The notes beneath the pieces were generated by a model. That model searched no databases, was not told where the DNA came from, and saw only the letters and a list, made by a program, of their open reading frames with translations. Position numbers and translations under genes: made by a program. This document shows, piece after piece, positions 1 to 11,229 of a stretch of 64,000 nucleotides of DNA (positions are counted from its first letter, which is position 1; every line of letters starts with the position of its first letter). Source of the DNA: Hippasteria phrygiana (taxonomy: Eukaryota; Echinodermata; Asteroidea; Valvatida; Goniasteridae); NCBI GenBank assembly GCA_037893225.1, contig JAZGUH010000074.1, positions 558,001 to 622,000 of the forward strand, given 5' to 3'.

Positions 1-120
1 TGAAATCAGTCCTCGCAAGTAGAAGTACATGCTTTGTCTATGGGGTTGGGTTATATTAAAGGAACAATAGGAAACACAAAGCATTGTCCTCGGAAGTATT
101 GGGAAAGTACGACTATGTGT
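1..120 (-). repeat. Dispersed repeat (CCTCGGA-type), partial copy
   Basis: The same sequence recurs at about 9178-9345 (same orientation) and 31603-31727 (inverted). Shared blocks include GGAACAATAGGAAACACAAA and GCATTGTCCTCGGA. It lies in the BABAM2 intron upstream of the first visible exon. No coding content or clear termini were seen. Confidence 0.7.
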
Positions 121-177
121 ACTAAACTGTACTGTATAATAGTGTAACTGATGTTTTATTCACATTATTTATTACAG

Positions 178-275
178 GGCAAGTGATTTTTGACAGTATG
201 CATCCATCAGATCCGCCTGATTTCATCTTTACTGACCAGGATTTAGGCTTCATGCCTGAAATTGAAGAAATAAAG
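178..275 (+). CDS. BABAM2: BABAM2 coding exon (first in window)
   Basis: Acceptor AG at 176-177 after a T-rich tract; donor GT at 276-277. The first two bases finish a codon that is Trp if the missing base is T, as the family expects. It encodes [17 protein letters not shown] and the acidic stretch after it, in the first UEV-like domain. It ends in phase 0. Confidence 0.9.
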
Positions 276-3200
276 GTAGTTCATTGATTAGAGTACTTTC
301 CAGTGGATTCTAGATGAACTTAACATTCAGCCCAGTCTGTGCACTTTCTGGGCAAAAGTAAGGCTCTCAGTGCTTAAACAAACAGTGCAATTCAAAAAAT
401 TCATTCATGCATGAATGAATCAAGCCATAAATTGCAGAGTAGCGCACGTTCAGCAAAGTAAGTTGTTTACTTACATGTAGCACTGAGATCGTCGCTTTCT
501 AACCTTTATAACCATTCCTTGATATGAATGAAAGTTGCTGTCTAGCTGTGGATGAATGAAACATACAAAAAACAGCAAAGTGTGATTTTGAAGTTGCCTT
601 GCAGTTGTTAATCCCTTGTATCCGGCTGTTATTGATGAGGGGGGGGGGGGGGGGGTAGGGTGACTGGTATGCCAAGAACGGGCTGTGCAGCCAATCGTAA
701 ATGCAAACAATAGGCACCACACTTGGAACTCCCTTCCATGTGAATGAAAGCTTTGTTTGAAAAAGTTCCATCTATTCATTACACTCCCAGTCAAGAACAA
801 CATAGATGTAGTTGAAACATGAATGGACTGAGTACGTAGAGGAATGCGTGTATAGACTACAACCGGCCAGGTGCTCTTCCAAAGCAAGGATATGGCCATC
901 ATCCATTGTCACAATCATGTTTGGCTTTTCCGACACAGTCAGTCAGAAAAAGCCTTGTTTTTGTTCTGATTTTTTTCTTCTTCCTTCTTCTTCTCCTTCT
1001 TTTAGTTCTGACCAAAAGCCCATAGACTTTGTACACGAATTTTGTCGGCGGCACTTTAGGTCTTAAAAAACCTCAGATCTTAACCAAACTTACCTCAAAC
1101 ATAGACCCTAAGCTGAAATTGTAAGCCGAAGAGTGACGTCATGATGCGACATCACGTGTCACGTGACATCATCTTAAAGGTGCGTTTTTCAAGGATCCAT
1201 ATCTAGAGAACAGTAGGTCCGATTTCCTTCAAACCTGGTATGTTGGTAGGCTAGCTCGTGTTATAGATGAAAATTGAGGTGACGTCAAGATGACGTCATC
1301 ATACGATTTTATAGTAATTTTTTAGTTTTTGAACTTCAAAGTTTCTTAAAGCCATATCTCACCAACAGAACATGACGTCATCAAAAATATGCTTTTTTTT
1401 AAAACACATATAAGGGTAGGTCCGATCGTCATAAAAATTAGTGGGCAGGTAGATAGTGCTACTAGCATGTAAAATCCAAGGTGACGTCATCGGCTGATTT
1501 TCTATGAATTTTTTTGTTCTATCCCAAATCCCATAGACTTTGTACACGAATTTTGTAAGAGCCACTTTGGTCACTAAACAACATCAGATCTTAACCAAAC
1601 TTACCTCAAACATAGACCCTAAGCTGAAATTGTATGGCGAAACGTGACGTCATCTTAAAGGTGCATTTTTCAAGGGCCCATATCTAGAGAACCGTACGTC
1701 CGATTGCATTCAAACCTGCTATGGTTGTAGATAAGTATGTGTTATAGATGAAAAATCGAGGTGACGTCATGATGACGTCATCATACGATTTTATAGTAAT
1801 TTTTCAGTTTTTGAACCTTAAAGTTTCTTAAACAGAACATGCCTGGTGGGTAGGCAGACTTGTCACAAGCAAGCAAAAATCACAGTAACATCATAAAAAA
1901 TATTGCGGAAAAGCCCTATGTTCTGTTTTTTTTGTGTCAGAGCCTCGTGGATTGGGATGCTGAGGATACCAAATCCCTCGCGCTGGTGATTAGAGAGCTC
2001 ATCAGTGCCTACAAGGAACATCATAGACGTCTGCTGGGAGATCGGCTACAGTTTGAGTACAGCTCGCTCCTAGAAACCAGCAAATTCACAGACATCGAGG
2101 TGCATCAAAGCAGGAAAACCTCCAGGGTGAGAGATAAGATTCTTAGGAATGGATTGACAAGTTCAAACTTTTTGCGTTTTTACATTTACAGGAAGTGTGT
2201 GAAGCTAAAGCCATTTTTCTCTGATTTAAAATTATTCCCCAGAAATTTCCAAACTATATCTGAATTTAGATCAACAAATATGCTTGAATCTCCCCAAATG
2301 CAACAAAGAAATCAAACAAGATTTACACCGATAATATACTAGAACAAAATGAACAGGATGATTTGATAATAACCAGACAACTAACAAACAATTAAAAGTA
2401 CAATAATTTCACAACAAGGAAACTTCTTGAAACTGTACAAGCATGAATGATCAATGAATAATTAAAAGCTCTCACGAGGGTTGAATTAAACAAAATATGT
2501 TTCAAGGTGATACCCCCAAAAGCACACGTACATAGCCATTTTTAAATTTACCAACCGTTTAATAGTTAACCCCTTGCGTACGGATGACGCAAATATGCGC
2601 CAAAAAAACAGTGCCACCAGGCCGGATGACGCCATTGGCGGCCGTTTGTGCAGTTTCAATCCATTGTTGGATTATTGTGTATAGGTTACACTTGACTGCA
2701 CAAACACATTGTAGCGGTTCGCTTGGCTGCCAGAGCCGCTGCGGCACCCCGACGTCTCCCGTTAAAATACCGTACTCAAGGGGTTAACAATGGGCCTTGC
2801 TCAGATCAATGACCATGTATGCCTTCCATACAATGTACAACACTTTCCCATGAAATTTCCCTCACCATATCACGTGTAAAGTATCAGGTGTATTTTTGTG
2901 TGCACCTTTTCAGGGTCCACTGACTGTCAACTTTCTCATCAGGTTACCTGTAGATTTCTCCAAAATTCCAGAGTTCCTCACTCAGGTATGACTATTTCTG
3001 CCATTGTATAACATATCTCATTTTACATGTAGTCACTTTGGCATTGTTGGTTTTAAGTCAGATTGGTGTATGAAAGATACGATTTGAAGCTTTGCATGGT
3101 GGGTGCGATATGAGAGAGACTGGGATTGCGGGTAACACCATGTGAAATATATCTCTTCTAGGAAGAAGTGTGGTTCTAAAAAGAACCGGGGTGAGTGTGT

Positions 3201-6200
3201 AACTCGACGTTTCGGACATTGTGCTCTGTCCGTCCTCAGGAGTGTGAGTGATGTGATGCAGAGTTGCTGCAGCTTTTATGCCTTCTGGGTGCCTAGTCAG
3301 GTGTGACGACTGGATGCTGTTGTGTGCGTTGGGGTCGCCACACAACACCCGACTAGGCACCCAGAGAGGCCATAGAAATCCGCAAACACAACACAGTTCC
3401 TTAAGACATCGGATTTCACATCAACGACATTTGGTCCCAACTCTTCAAGCACCACACATCCTACACCCATGCCACCCAACAAGCTACTGCCACACCCCAA
3501 CGCACACAACAGCATCCAGTCGTCACACCCAACAGTTGGAGCCTCCTTTCATGTGAATGAAAGCTTTGTTTGAAAAATATCCATCTATTCATTACATGCC
3601 CATTCAAGAACAATATAGTTCAAAACATAAATGGATTGAATATGCACAGGAATGCACGTATAGATGACAACCAGTCAGGTGGTCCTTTTCAAACTGCAGC
3701 TATGGCCGTCATCCGTATTCAAGAGGTTAAGAAAGCCTGACATTTTAATCCTCGCAGAATCTTTCACATTTATTTGTTGATGTTTGTCTCAAGGACAACC
3801 CCGGTGAAGATGCAGCCATCCTATTGGTCAGTTTCCAGAATGCAGAAGCCACTAAGGTGTCGCCTCAACTCTATCTGTCTCCCAGAGTGGAACAGTAAGT
3901 GGTCTGTCTTATAGTAGCTCTTCTTGGTATATGAGTTTGTGGTTTGAGGGGGGGGGGGGGGGGGTGGTGATTCAACCCAGATGGATTTTGTTAGGTATGA
4001 TGTAGCATTGGTAGAACTTACAACACGGTTACAGGCAGTGTTTGTACACATACTTTATGTGATCCCAAATATATAAACAAACCGATGAAAATTATAGCTC
4101 AATCCATCATCTGAGTCACAAGAAATGGTGAAAAACATTAAAGTCCAAGAAAAGGTGCCCTTGCAGCCCTATACATGTAATGCACCATGTTTTCTATAAA
4201 TTACATAATCATCCCAAGGACTGATAACACATAAATTCTTGCAGATGCCCAACATTATAATTAGAAATACAGAAATCTTAATTGTTTTAAGAGGATTACT
4301 GAATGTCCCATACATAACACTAACTTGTGCAAATTCTTGGGCTTTCCCGTGTGCGTATTTTGAATGTTCATATACAAATAAGCCACAGCATTTTAGGATC
4401 TCTTTAGATACAGTTTTCTTTATCATATTGTTTTTTTGAAGATGACAACATTTCAGAAATGTTTCTCAGGAGAATTGGTACTGCTACCATCTTTATACAA
4501 AGTAAACTTTCAGATTGAAAATAAAATAATTACTGCAAAAATGCAGGCTGGAGTTTGGTTTCTTATTATCAGAATGTTATATACGTATCCATAATTTTCT
4601 TGATACAACAGGCACATGCACACAAAAAATGTCGATCGGGTGGTCCGTAATGTCGATCGCCGCACAAAAAACACCAGCGTGCTTTGCGTGCAACTTTTTA
4701 CCGGCACAGCATGCAGTTGCAGCTGACACGTGAAAAACTTCATTGACGAGTATTGAATATTCGAATATTCGGTCAAACCTAGTTTGAATAATCGAATACT
4801 AAATTATTAAAAAGCGAACAGCAGTACATTGGTAATTATTTTCATTGAAAATAAAAAAAAGATTGGCTGTTCAGGGCTCTGCATGAAAATGCTTTTTATA
4901 AGGAAAACTGTTGTACTTTCCACAGTGTGCTTGGTGGGGCCAACTCCCTTCGTATCCCAGCATTCCAGAATGGTGGCTGCCTCCTGGACTATGTGCCAAA
5001 TATCTGCCAACTCTTAGAGAACATGGTAAGAGACAAACTTCTAGAATGTAGAGACACTATGTGATGCAGCGTGTCCACTCCAGAAACATCGAAAATCTTC
5101 ATTAATCCTAACCCCTGTGGCATTTTTACTGGGAAGCTTCCTCAACCTGTCAAAATCCAACACTGTGCAGTATACCTATGGCACATTCTTTGGACTTGGA
5201 TAAATTGGGGCATAGCTCCATGTAAAGTTTGTTTGTTTGTTTGTTTTATTTTCCATTCATACTTAAAAAATAGTACAATATTAAGATAATTTATCATAAA
5301 GTTAATTATATCAACAAATGTAATGGTGCCAAGGCTCTACAGTCCCGAACCCATCAAAATACAACATGGTGTTGGATTTTGGCAGATTTGGGATGGTTAG
5401 GGTTAATTGTTTCTTAGACATTATATTGAAAGTCAGTTACTTAATAATACATATGAATGCTTTGAGTGCCTGGTCCTTGACAAAGAAGCTAAAGAACAAA
5501 AACTGAACTTCCAGTGTGCTATAAATCCCCAGAGTGCAAAATACTTGCAAAATTGTCAAAATATCAGTACAGTGGAACGCTGCTATACCGAACACCGCTA
5601 TACCAAACATTCGGCTATACTGAACACCATCCTTGGCTCCCAATTTTTGTGTACAAAACTTATCGAACATTGTTGAAAAAGGCAACGAATTAAAAAAATG
5701 TACTGGGCATTTGGGCTGTTTGTAATTCCCAAACGGCCGCAGCTTTATGTTGAAGAGTGACAGGTGGCTATTATTTCCCATAGAATAGAAGAGAAAAGCC
5801 AATTTGCAACTGTTGCTTTAGAATTCGGTAAGCTTAGAAAGTATAAAGATGTAATTACGTAATTCAATGGCCGGCACATGTTTAAAGTTGTCCCTTAAGT
5901 AACCGGCGGCTGAAAATCACTATACTGAACGATCGCTATACCGAACAAAATCTGTAGATCACGCGATGTTCATTGTAGCGACGTTCCACTGTATCAATTA
6001 CATCACCACAAAATAAGCCACTTGTTCATTATTCATACATGCTTCCCTTTTATGAGATGCACTATGGAAACTTGTGATGGAGTAATTTTTTTAATTGTAC
6101 AGATGGTTGATTATAATCCATAGTGCCTAAAAGCTGACTAATGTGGCTGTGAATGCTCTCCCCCCAAGTTAGTTGAGATGGATCAAGGAATGAATAAGCC

Positions 6201-9200
6201 TGTTGATCAGGGGTAACACTGTCATCTGAAGCATTTTTGTCCTCCAGTAAAAAGGAGTTATTTAAAACTGGATTGTTTTCTCAAAAACAGTCATAATAAA
6301 TCTACTTAAGAAAAGTGTTTGTTTTTTCTGTTATTCTTTTCCAGGTTGAACAGATTGTCAAAGGATTCCAGAAGAGAAAGGAATATATCTCGGCATTCCT
6401 TAGCTACTATGGAAGGTGAGAATATCATCGCAGTAACCTAGACAGTGCTCAGTACAGAAAACATTAGCATTCTGAGAGATGAGCAAACTTGACTGGACAT
6501 TGCAGTTAAATGTAAATCTGTGGGAATATGATAGTCATTTAATGTCATCCTTGATGTGTAATCTGCGTGATGTATACCACACAGATTTTCATGGGCACTT
6601 CACAGGATTTTTTTGCTAAACTCTATGGAGTATTTCAAAACTCAGAATACATGAAATGTTTCACTGGGGCCTATTCAAATTGGGAACATGGTTTGTTTCC
6701 ATGAGGGACTGAAGAAATAGCCTGTTTAAGTGGGAAACGTGTTGGGAAGCTGGCTCTGTAGGAGGCCCTTTAAGTTTAAATCGTATGCAAATTAGGTATG
6801 CGGCAGCCATCTTGACCCTTGACACAGGTGCTGTTTTTCGTATGGTGACTCGCGTGTTTGCTCGCTCGGATTTTCTGACTTTTGACTTTTTGGATCCCAC
6901 GTGTGTTGTCCTTGGAGTAACAAGACTGGACTGACTTAGTGATTTATCCGGCCAGATTGTAGAGTGATTATAATCTAGCGAGTTGATCTAGTAAGTTGAT
7001 CGAGTAATCTAGTGAGTTGAAATAAACAGTTACAAAACAGAGTTGTAGTTGATGTAATAGCAAAGCCTGGAGGGAATAGACAGTGATCACAAAAGGAGCA
7101 TTCCAAATGGAACAGGAAAATTCTGAATTTTGAGATGTTTCCAAGGTTACTGTTACAGAATATTTTCCCACACCAAATAGCATTGATTTTTTTGCCTGCT
7201 TTATCTTATGGTCATTCACAAACCCCTTTTTATAAAATATAGTCTTGAAGCCCCATTTCCACTGTAGACGACAAATTCTTAACGCTGAGATCCTGCCTAT
7301 GGACATTTGTGAATGAGAATTCTATTCTAAATAGAAATAATTCGTCAAAAAATCCACAAGGGAAACTGACTAGGTAAATTTGAATACATTTTCAAAGTGA
7401 ACAAAGAAACTGGCAGGAGCGGGATTCGAACCTGCGACCTCCGGAATACCGTACCGGCGCTCTACTAACTGAGCTATCTTGCCCTATGTTTGCGGTCTCC
7501 CAAATTGTCAGTATCTTTGTTCGGGTGGGCGCTCTAGTCAGAAGTCATAAACCCAGAATGCCGTATAGCCAGGGATCACACCCAATTTTACGATACAACC
7601 TGGGAAGCGACATGAGGATACGACTTTTTAACTTATAATTTAAAATATACTTGGTTTTCAGTGTTGTTCCAAAGGCTAGTACTGTGAGTTTTTTTCCCTC
7701 GTACTGCCTCTCTTTGGAACTCCTTACATGTAACTTCCTTCCCTTCCACCTATAATCTTTCACAATTCAAATGAAATGTGAATAGATACCTTGTATCCCT
7801 GTAATTTCTGTCTTTTCTCGTCTTTTGTAGCCCACACCTTGAGTGGCCTATTGGCCTTGTGTTGGGTGACACTCATAAAATGTAACCTTATTACCTCAGC
7901 ATCTTGTACATAATTTTACTCTGGGCAATTTTGAAAACCCATGTACCTTATGGATAGTACTTCTAAAGTATTTTAATATTTTTGGTAAATATAAACTGCC
8001 AAGTATGTTGAAAATGTTTATTACCAAAGAAAGATCCCACTTTTCAGCATTTTGTTGGACAAAAATTCAGCATTTTTGAAATATTTGTTGTTAGTTTTTA
8101 AATATTGCTCTTCAGTTTTCCCAGAAAGTCTGAAAACATTAATACATTTTGCCTTAAGAAACATTAAAATTCTGAGCTTAGAAAAAAACAGGTTTTCTTA
8201 ATCAAATAATATACAGGTGTCTTGGGGATTTTTTTGATTGAAAAAGTTTTATTTAGTCAAGGGCGTAGTGTGTTCCATATTAACTGAAGACACGATAATC
8301 CTGTTTGATATTTTTAGGGCAGTGTTGGAATATGATGCGGAGACATTCAACAAGATGTCATTACTGCTAGATTCGGACGACTTCTACTGCATACTACACA
8401 GTGAGAACATTTTTCAGTGCTTTGCATGGAAGGGAAATCTGCAGTAAAACAAGGGGGGAGGGGGTTTGTCTCTTGTCCTCTGGAATGAATGGGTGTAGAT
8501 TAATGTGTGCTGGCAAAAGCTTGCATGACGAGCTTTTCATGTGTTTACCTGACAATCTAATTGTACCTCGTATTCAGATTTGATGAAATGTCTGCTTCCT
8601 CGGTGCCTAAGCTACAAGAAATAATGCTCACTGCGAGACTTTTGAGACACTGGTGGCAGCAGAGTAAGCGGTCCTTTTCCCATTGTTCTCACCAGTTGTG
8701 CACATGCTCAGAACTACGCGTGCATGCTCAGTACTTTAAGGATCGTTACGTCTGCTGCCACACAGCATCTCTAAAGATTGCCATTGCTGAAATCAGTCAT
8801 ATTTCGTCACCCATACCACAAAGTATCACCTCGTGTATCAAATGTGTATATTTCTGTGTATTTCCCCCCCCCCCCCCCCCCCCAATAATTTGGGTGTTTT
8901 TTGTGTATCTATGGCTACATCAAGTTACGAGCCTTGCTGTGCCTTAATTTGCCAATTATATCAATAAGTTACATCAACTATATTTCCTGATTTCAGAAAA
9001 GAACACTTGAGTCATTTCCCCATAGTAAACTGCATTGCATGCATTTTGAGGCACGTGGCAAAAAGTGGTTTCATGAAGTAACACTCAATTTAAATGTTAC
9101 TCAGATTTGCCATTGCTTTTTACCAGCTTTGGACGAGTGTGTACGTGCACTGTATATATCTCCGAGGACAAGAGAAGAAAGGAAACACAAAGAAACCTTT

Positions 9201-10998
9201 CAGTCCTCGAACGTAGAGTCTTTTGTTGAAATCGGTCCTCGAACGTAAGGATACGTGCTTAGTCTATGGGGGTTGGTTATATTAAAGGAACAATAGGAAA
9301 CACAAAGCATTGTCCTCGGACGTATTGGGGAAGTACGACTACGTGCACATGTTTGTGTGCACAAGTGTGTGACTTTGCAAAACTGAAAATCGTTCTGTGT
9401 GCACACGAGTGCGTGCAATTTCTAGACTTGATTACCCGTTAATTTAACCCTAACCCCGTAGGCATTTTTACCAGGAAGTGTCCTCAACCTGTCAAAATCC
9501 AACACTAGTATACCTTTGGCACATTCTTTGGACAAATTGGGGCATCATAGCTCCATGTAAAGTAATAGTGCCAAGGCGCTACAGTCCTGAACCCATCAAA
9601 ATTTACCACAACCTGCTGTTGGAGTTTGTAAGGATTGGGGTAGTTAATGTACCTGGCAGACTTAAAATAGCACAGCCGCTGCAATTTATTTACTTAACTT
9701 TGAGAAAGAAAACAAAAAGTTTTTAAAAATGACCAACTTTATGCAGGCATGAGATTTTTCAGACTTTTTGAATCTCAGAGAAAGACATTATTAGTAGAGA
9801 AAGATATGCATCTTTCAGACATTTCATCAATTTTCAGACTTTTTTCTTAATTGACAATTATGAAGACAGTGATAGGTGTCGTGCAATTTCGCATTCTGTG
9901 TATAACTTTGTCCCTGTTTCTTTGATGTCGTAGTTTCCATTCCGCGATTCTTCCCTCGTGACCAACCCCTTTTTGAGCTTCAGTCTGTGTACAACACGAC
10001 TTCATACGGCAAGCCAATTTTGACTGTTACAAAGGAGTATCCCTACAGCCCACGATGGAGTGGTAATGAAATGGCTGAGAGGGCCAAGTAAGTACAGTCC
10101 AGCAGTCATATACCACAATGTCTTTGGTTATACTTGTATATTTTATTGATGTCTGGGATAAAGATAGCGTGTAGATTGGGGGAAAAGTTTCTCAAGTCCA
10201 AACCTTGTCAAACTGCTGAAATGTAGTATATACATGGTTTGGCATTCAACTTAAAGGTAGCATGTAACATTTACTCTCTGTAATTTTCAGAAATGAATGG
10301 CTTTGGGGTTTACTATTTTATAGCAAATGACCTTTTTAAAAGTTTTGTCCTCATAGTTGCTGGTAAAACAGAGGGAAAAAAATGTTGTTCTTATAGAGCA
10401 ATTTATAGATGTCAGGAAATTATCAGGTCGAGGAACTAGACTAGCTGGGCCAAATTTATGTTTTGAAAGTAACTAAGGAATTTATTCTTAATGTATAGAA
10501 TATTTGTTCAAATGTCACATTCTTGATAAATTGAAAAAACAAATTGGAGAGTGGCTGATCTGAATAAGCCAGTTCGGTATTTCAACTGCGCATGAGCACA
10601 ATGACATTTTATCCCGAATGACCTGCGTGACCTAACGCACGCGTGTGAATGCAAAAAGTGGTCGCACAAGGTGCACGTGTTAAATTCAATCAGAATGGGT
10701 GTTCGCGTGACATCACGTCAACAATTTTATCCCGAATAACCTTTGAGATGGCAAACTGGCATATATTGTTGATATAACACCCCCCCCCCCCCCCTCCCCC
10801 CATGAAATTTGCTTGTTTTCCCCTCACTAGCATGCATGGAAGAATACAATTTTTATTGTGTCACTTATTAGCTGGTAAGCATGTATTACCAGTCCTGTTC
10901 TCCCACTTGTTCATTTTTTTATCAGAGTGTTTCTGGAGCAATCCATCCCAGAATTCAAGAGATCATCGATGTCCCTGACTGGAAGTCGAATGAGGTGA
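178..10998 (+). CDS. BABAM2: BABAM2 (BRE/BRCC45), 3' part: last nine coding exons
   Basis: BABAM2 is a non-catalytic scaffold made of UEV-like folds. It holds the K63-specific deubiquitinase BRCC36 with Abraxas and MERIT40 in the nuclear BRCA1-A complex, and with ABRO1 in cytoplasmic BRISC. Nine exons (178-275, 1941-2126, 2914-2985, 3794-3894, 4926-5025, 6345-6415, 8318-8400, 9934-10087, 10926-10998) join in phase to 312 residues. Human BABAM2 is 383 aa, so roughly 70 N-terminal residues lie upstream. Family hallmarks are read directly: [71 protein letters not shown] and [17 protein letters not shown]. The stop is TGA at 10996-10998. The last 23 residues diverge from the vertebrate tail. Introns hold many MITEs and SINEs. 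Identification is secure. Confidence 0.95.
612..905. mobile_element. TTAA-type MITE (family A), with G-run
   Basis: It begins after TTAA at 608-611 with TCCCTTGTATCCGGCTG. It carries a 17-G run at about 638-656, GGCTGTGCAGCC, and the conserved block around CTTTGTTTGAAAAAG. Related copies are at 3538, 14412, 43937, 56200, 57891 and 58475. TTAA target sites with a CCC-type start suggest piggyBac-like ends. The right end is degenerate. Confidence 0.6.
1012..1845. repeat. Direct duplication rich in GACGTCAT palindromes
   Basis: Two diverged copies (about 1012-1335 and 1525-1835, spaced about 510 bp) share CATAGACTTTGTACACGAAT, the region around CTTAACCAAACTTACCTC, and GACGTCATCATACGATTTTA. The intervening block carries further TGACGTCATC sites. 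It fills most of the intron before the exon at 1941. Confidence 0.75.
1941..2126 (+). CDS. BABAM2: BABAM2 coding exon
   Basis: Acceptor TTTGTGTCAG ends at 1940; donor GTGAGA starts at 2127. Its 62 codons begin [10 protein letters not shown] and include [20 protein letters not shown] and [10 protein letters not shown], matching the vertebrate helix and FEYQTLLE-type strand. Phase 0 at both ends. Confidence 0.92.
2570..2783. mobile_element. piggyBac-like MITE (family B), TTAA target site
   Basis: A 214-bp element flanked by TTAA (2566-2569 and 2784-2787). Its ends, CCCCTTGCGTACGG and CCGTACTCAAGGGG, are inverted repeats with one mismatch. A second copy in the opposite orientation enters the window end at 63898. 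Both the TSD and the CCC-start are as expected of piggyBac-type transposition. No transposase. Confidence 0.8.
2914..2985 (+). CDS. BABAM2: BABAM2 coding exon
   Basis: A 72-nt exon between a CAG acceptor (to 2913) and a GTATGA donor (from 2986). It encodes [19 protein letters not shown] and EFLTQ. The LPVDFS.IP motif is diagnostic for the family. Phase 0 at both ends. Confidence 0.92.
3117..3537 (+). mobile_element. Retrotransposon 3' relic with [12 protein letters not shown] coding end
   Basis: Frame 3365-3535 reads [13 protein letters not shown], a TAA stop, then [14 protein letters not shown]. This resembles the C-terminal tail of many reverse-transcriptase elements of Penelope/non-LTR type (inference). 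The flank also has a 34-nt inverted repeat (3301-3333 against 3494-3530) containing GACTGGATGCTGTTGTGTGC. Bases 3117-3240 are shared with the foldback at 61001-61237. Confidence 0.45.
3538..3726. mobile_element. TTAA-type MITE (family A), truncated copy
   Basis: It has the family A blocks with GTGAATGAAAGCTTTG and CGTATTCAAGAGG, ending at TTAA 3727-3730. The left side is missing where it abuts the retroelement relic. Confidence 0.6.
3794..3894 (+). CDS. BABAM2: BABAM2 coding exon
   Basis: Acceptor TCTCAAG ends at 3793; donor GTAAGT starts at 3895. It encodes [19 protein letters not shown] and then [11 protein letters not shown]. It ends with two bases of a split His codon completed by the next exon. 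Confidence 0.92.
4926..5025 (+). CDS. BABAM2: BABAM2 coding exon
   Basis: Acceptor TTTCCACAG ends at 4925; donor GTAAGA starts at 5026. After completing the split His, it encodes [20 protein letters not shown], then [13 protein letters not shown]. This closely matches the vertebrate centre of the protein. Confidence 0.93.
5570..5991. mobile_element. pogo/Tigger-like Tc1-mariner MITE
   Basis: A 422-bp element flanked by TA (5568-5569 and 5992-5993). Its ends are CAGTGGAACGCTGCTATA and the inverted TGTAGCGACGTTCCACTG. Internal repeats CTATACCGAACA and CTATACTGAACA lie near both ends. CAGTGGAAC ends with a TA TSD fit the pogo/Tigger branch. It sits in a BABAM2 intron and has no intact transposase. 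Confidence 0.85.
6345..6415 (+). CDS. BABAM2: BABAM2 coding exon
   Basis: Acceptor CTTTTCCAG ends at 6344; donor GTGAGA starts at 6416. It encodes [20 protein letters not shown] and YYG. It ends in phase 2, splitting an Arg codon. Confidence 0.93.
7345..7625 (-). mobile_element. tRNA-headed SINE
   Basis: The minus strand has an A-box-like TAGCTCAGTTAGTAGAGC (7457-7474 region) and a B-box GGTTCGAATCC (about 7422-7432). The flanking body (AAGTGAACAAAGAAA on one side, CATAAACCCA.AATGCCGTATAGCCAGGGAT on the other) recurs at 54941, 55391 and 57060. It is a dispersed repeat, not a working tRNA gene. It lies in a BABAM2 intron. Confidence 0.75.
8318..8400 (+). CDS. BABAM2: BABAM2 coding exon
   Basis: Acceptor ATTTTTAG ends at 8317; donor GTGAGA starts at 8401. 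It encodes [20 protein letters not shown] and DFYCILH, then splits an Ile codon. It corresponds to the vertebrate segment with EYDAEGFTK. Confidence 0.93.
8640..8800. mobile_element. Palindromic MITE, diverged copy
   Basis: Arms around GGTGGCAGCAGA and TCTGCTGCCACA, with a centre GCACATGCTCAGAACTACGC. The same family occurs at 11073-11226 with better-preserved ends. It sits just after the exon at 8318-8400. Confidence 0.6.
8862..8882. repeat. C homopolymer of about 21 bases
   Basis: Long pure G or C runs recur through the window: near 638, 3949, 8862, 10781, 14709, 18786, 18922, 36257, 44086, 55499, 56289 and 61947. Many lie at the same internal position of the family A MITE. Confidence 0.8.
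9934..10087 (+). CDS. BABAM2: BABAM2 coding exon
   Basis: Acceptor GATGTCGTAG ends at 9933; donor GTAAGT starts at 10088. It encodes [20 protein letters not shown], then a stretch ending [23 protein letters not shown] and YPYSPRW are the strongest family signatures here. Confidence 0.95.
10926..10998 (+). CDS. BABAM2: BABAM2 terminal coding exon with TGA stop
   Basis: Acceptor TTTTATCAG ends at 10925. It completes a Lys codon and encodes [20 protein letters not shown] followed by RMR and TGA. The Pro-Glu-Phe register fits the vertebrate VPQF-type tail, but the last residues are lineage-specific. Confidence 0.9.
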
Positions 10999-11072
10999 CA
11001 GATCCCCGGTCACATGACATGAAGCAACCCACCATATAAAGGTGACGAGGGCCCAATTTCTGGGCTCTGCTA

Positions 11073-11226
11073 ATATGGGAGACTTTTAAAATGCTTGTGG
11101 CAGCAGATATACCGGTCCTTTTTCATCGTTCTCACCGGTCATGCGCATGCTCAGAACTACGCCCGCATGCTCGGAACAAGCAAGGACCAGTATGTCTGCT
11201 GCCCTCCATCTCAAAAGTCTCCCATA
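11073..11226. mobile_element. Palindromic MITE in the BABAM2 3' flank
   Basis: Terminal inverted blocks TATGGGAGACTTTT and AAAAGTCTCCCATA; inside these, GGCAGCAGATATACCGGTCC pairs with GGACCAGTATGTCTGCTGCC. About 150 bp with no coding content. It lies within 100 bp of the BABAM2 stop, so it may be part of its 3' UTR. Confidence 0.75.
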
Positions 11227-11229
11227 CTT

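Noticed and set aside
7412..7486. Functional tRNA gene
   Set aside because: It has A and B boxes, but the same head plus flanking body recurs at 54941, 55391 and 57060, so it is a SINE.
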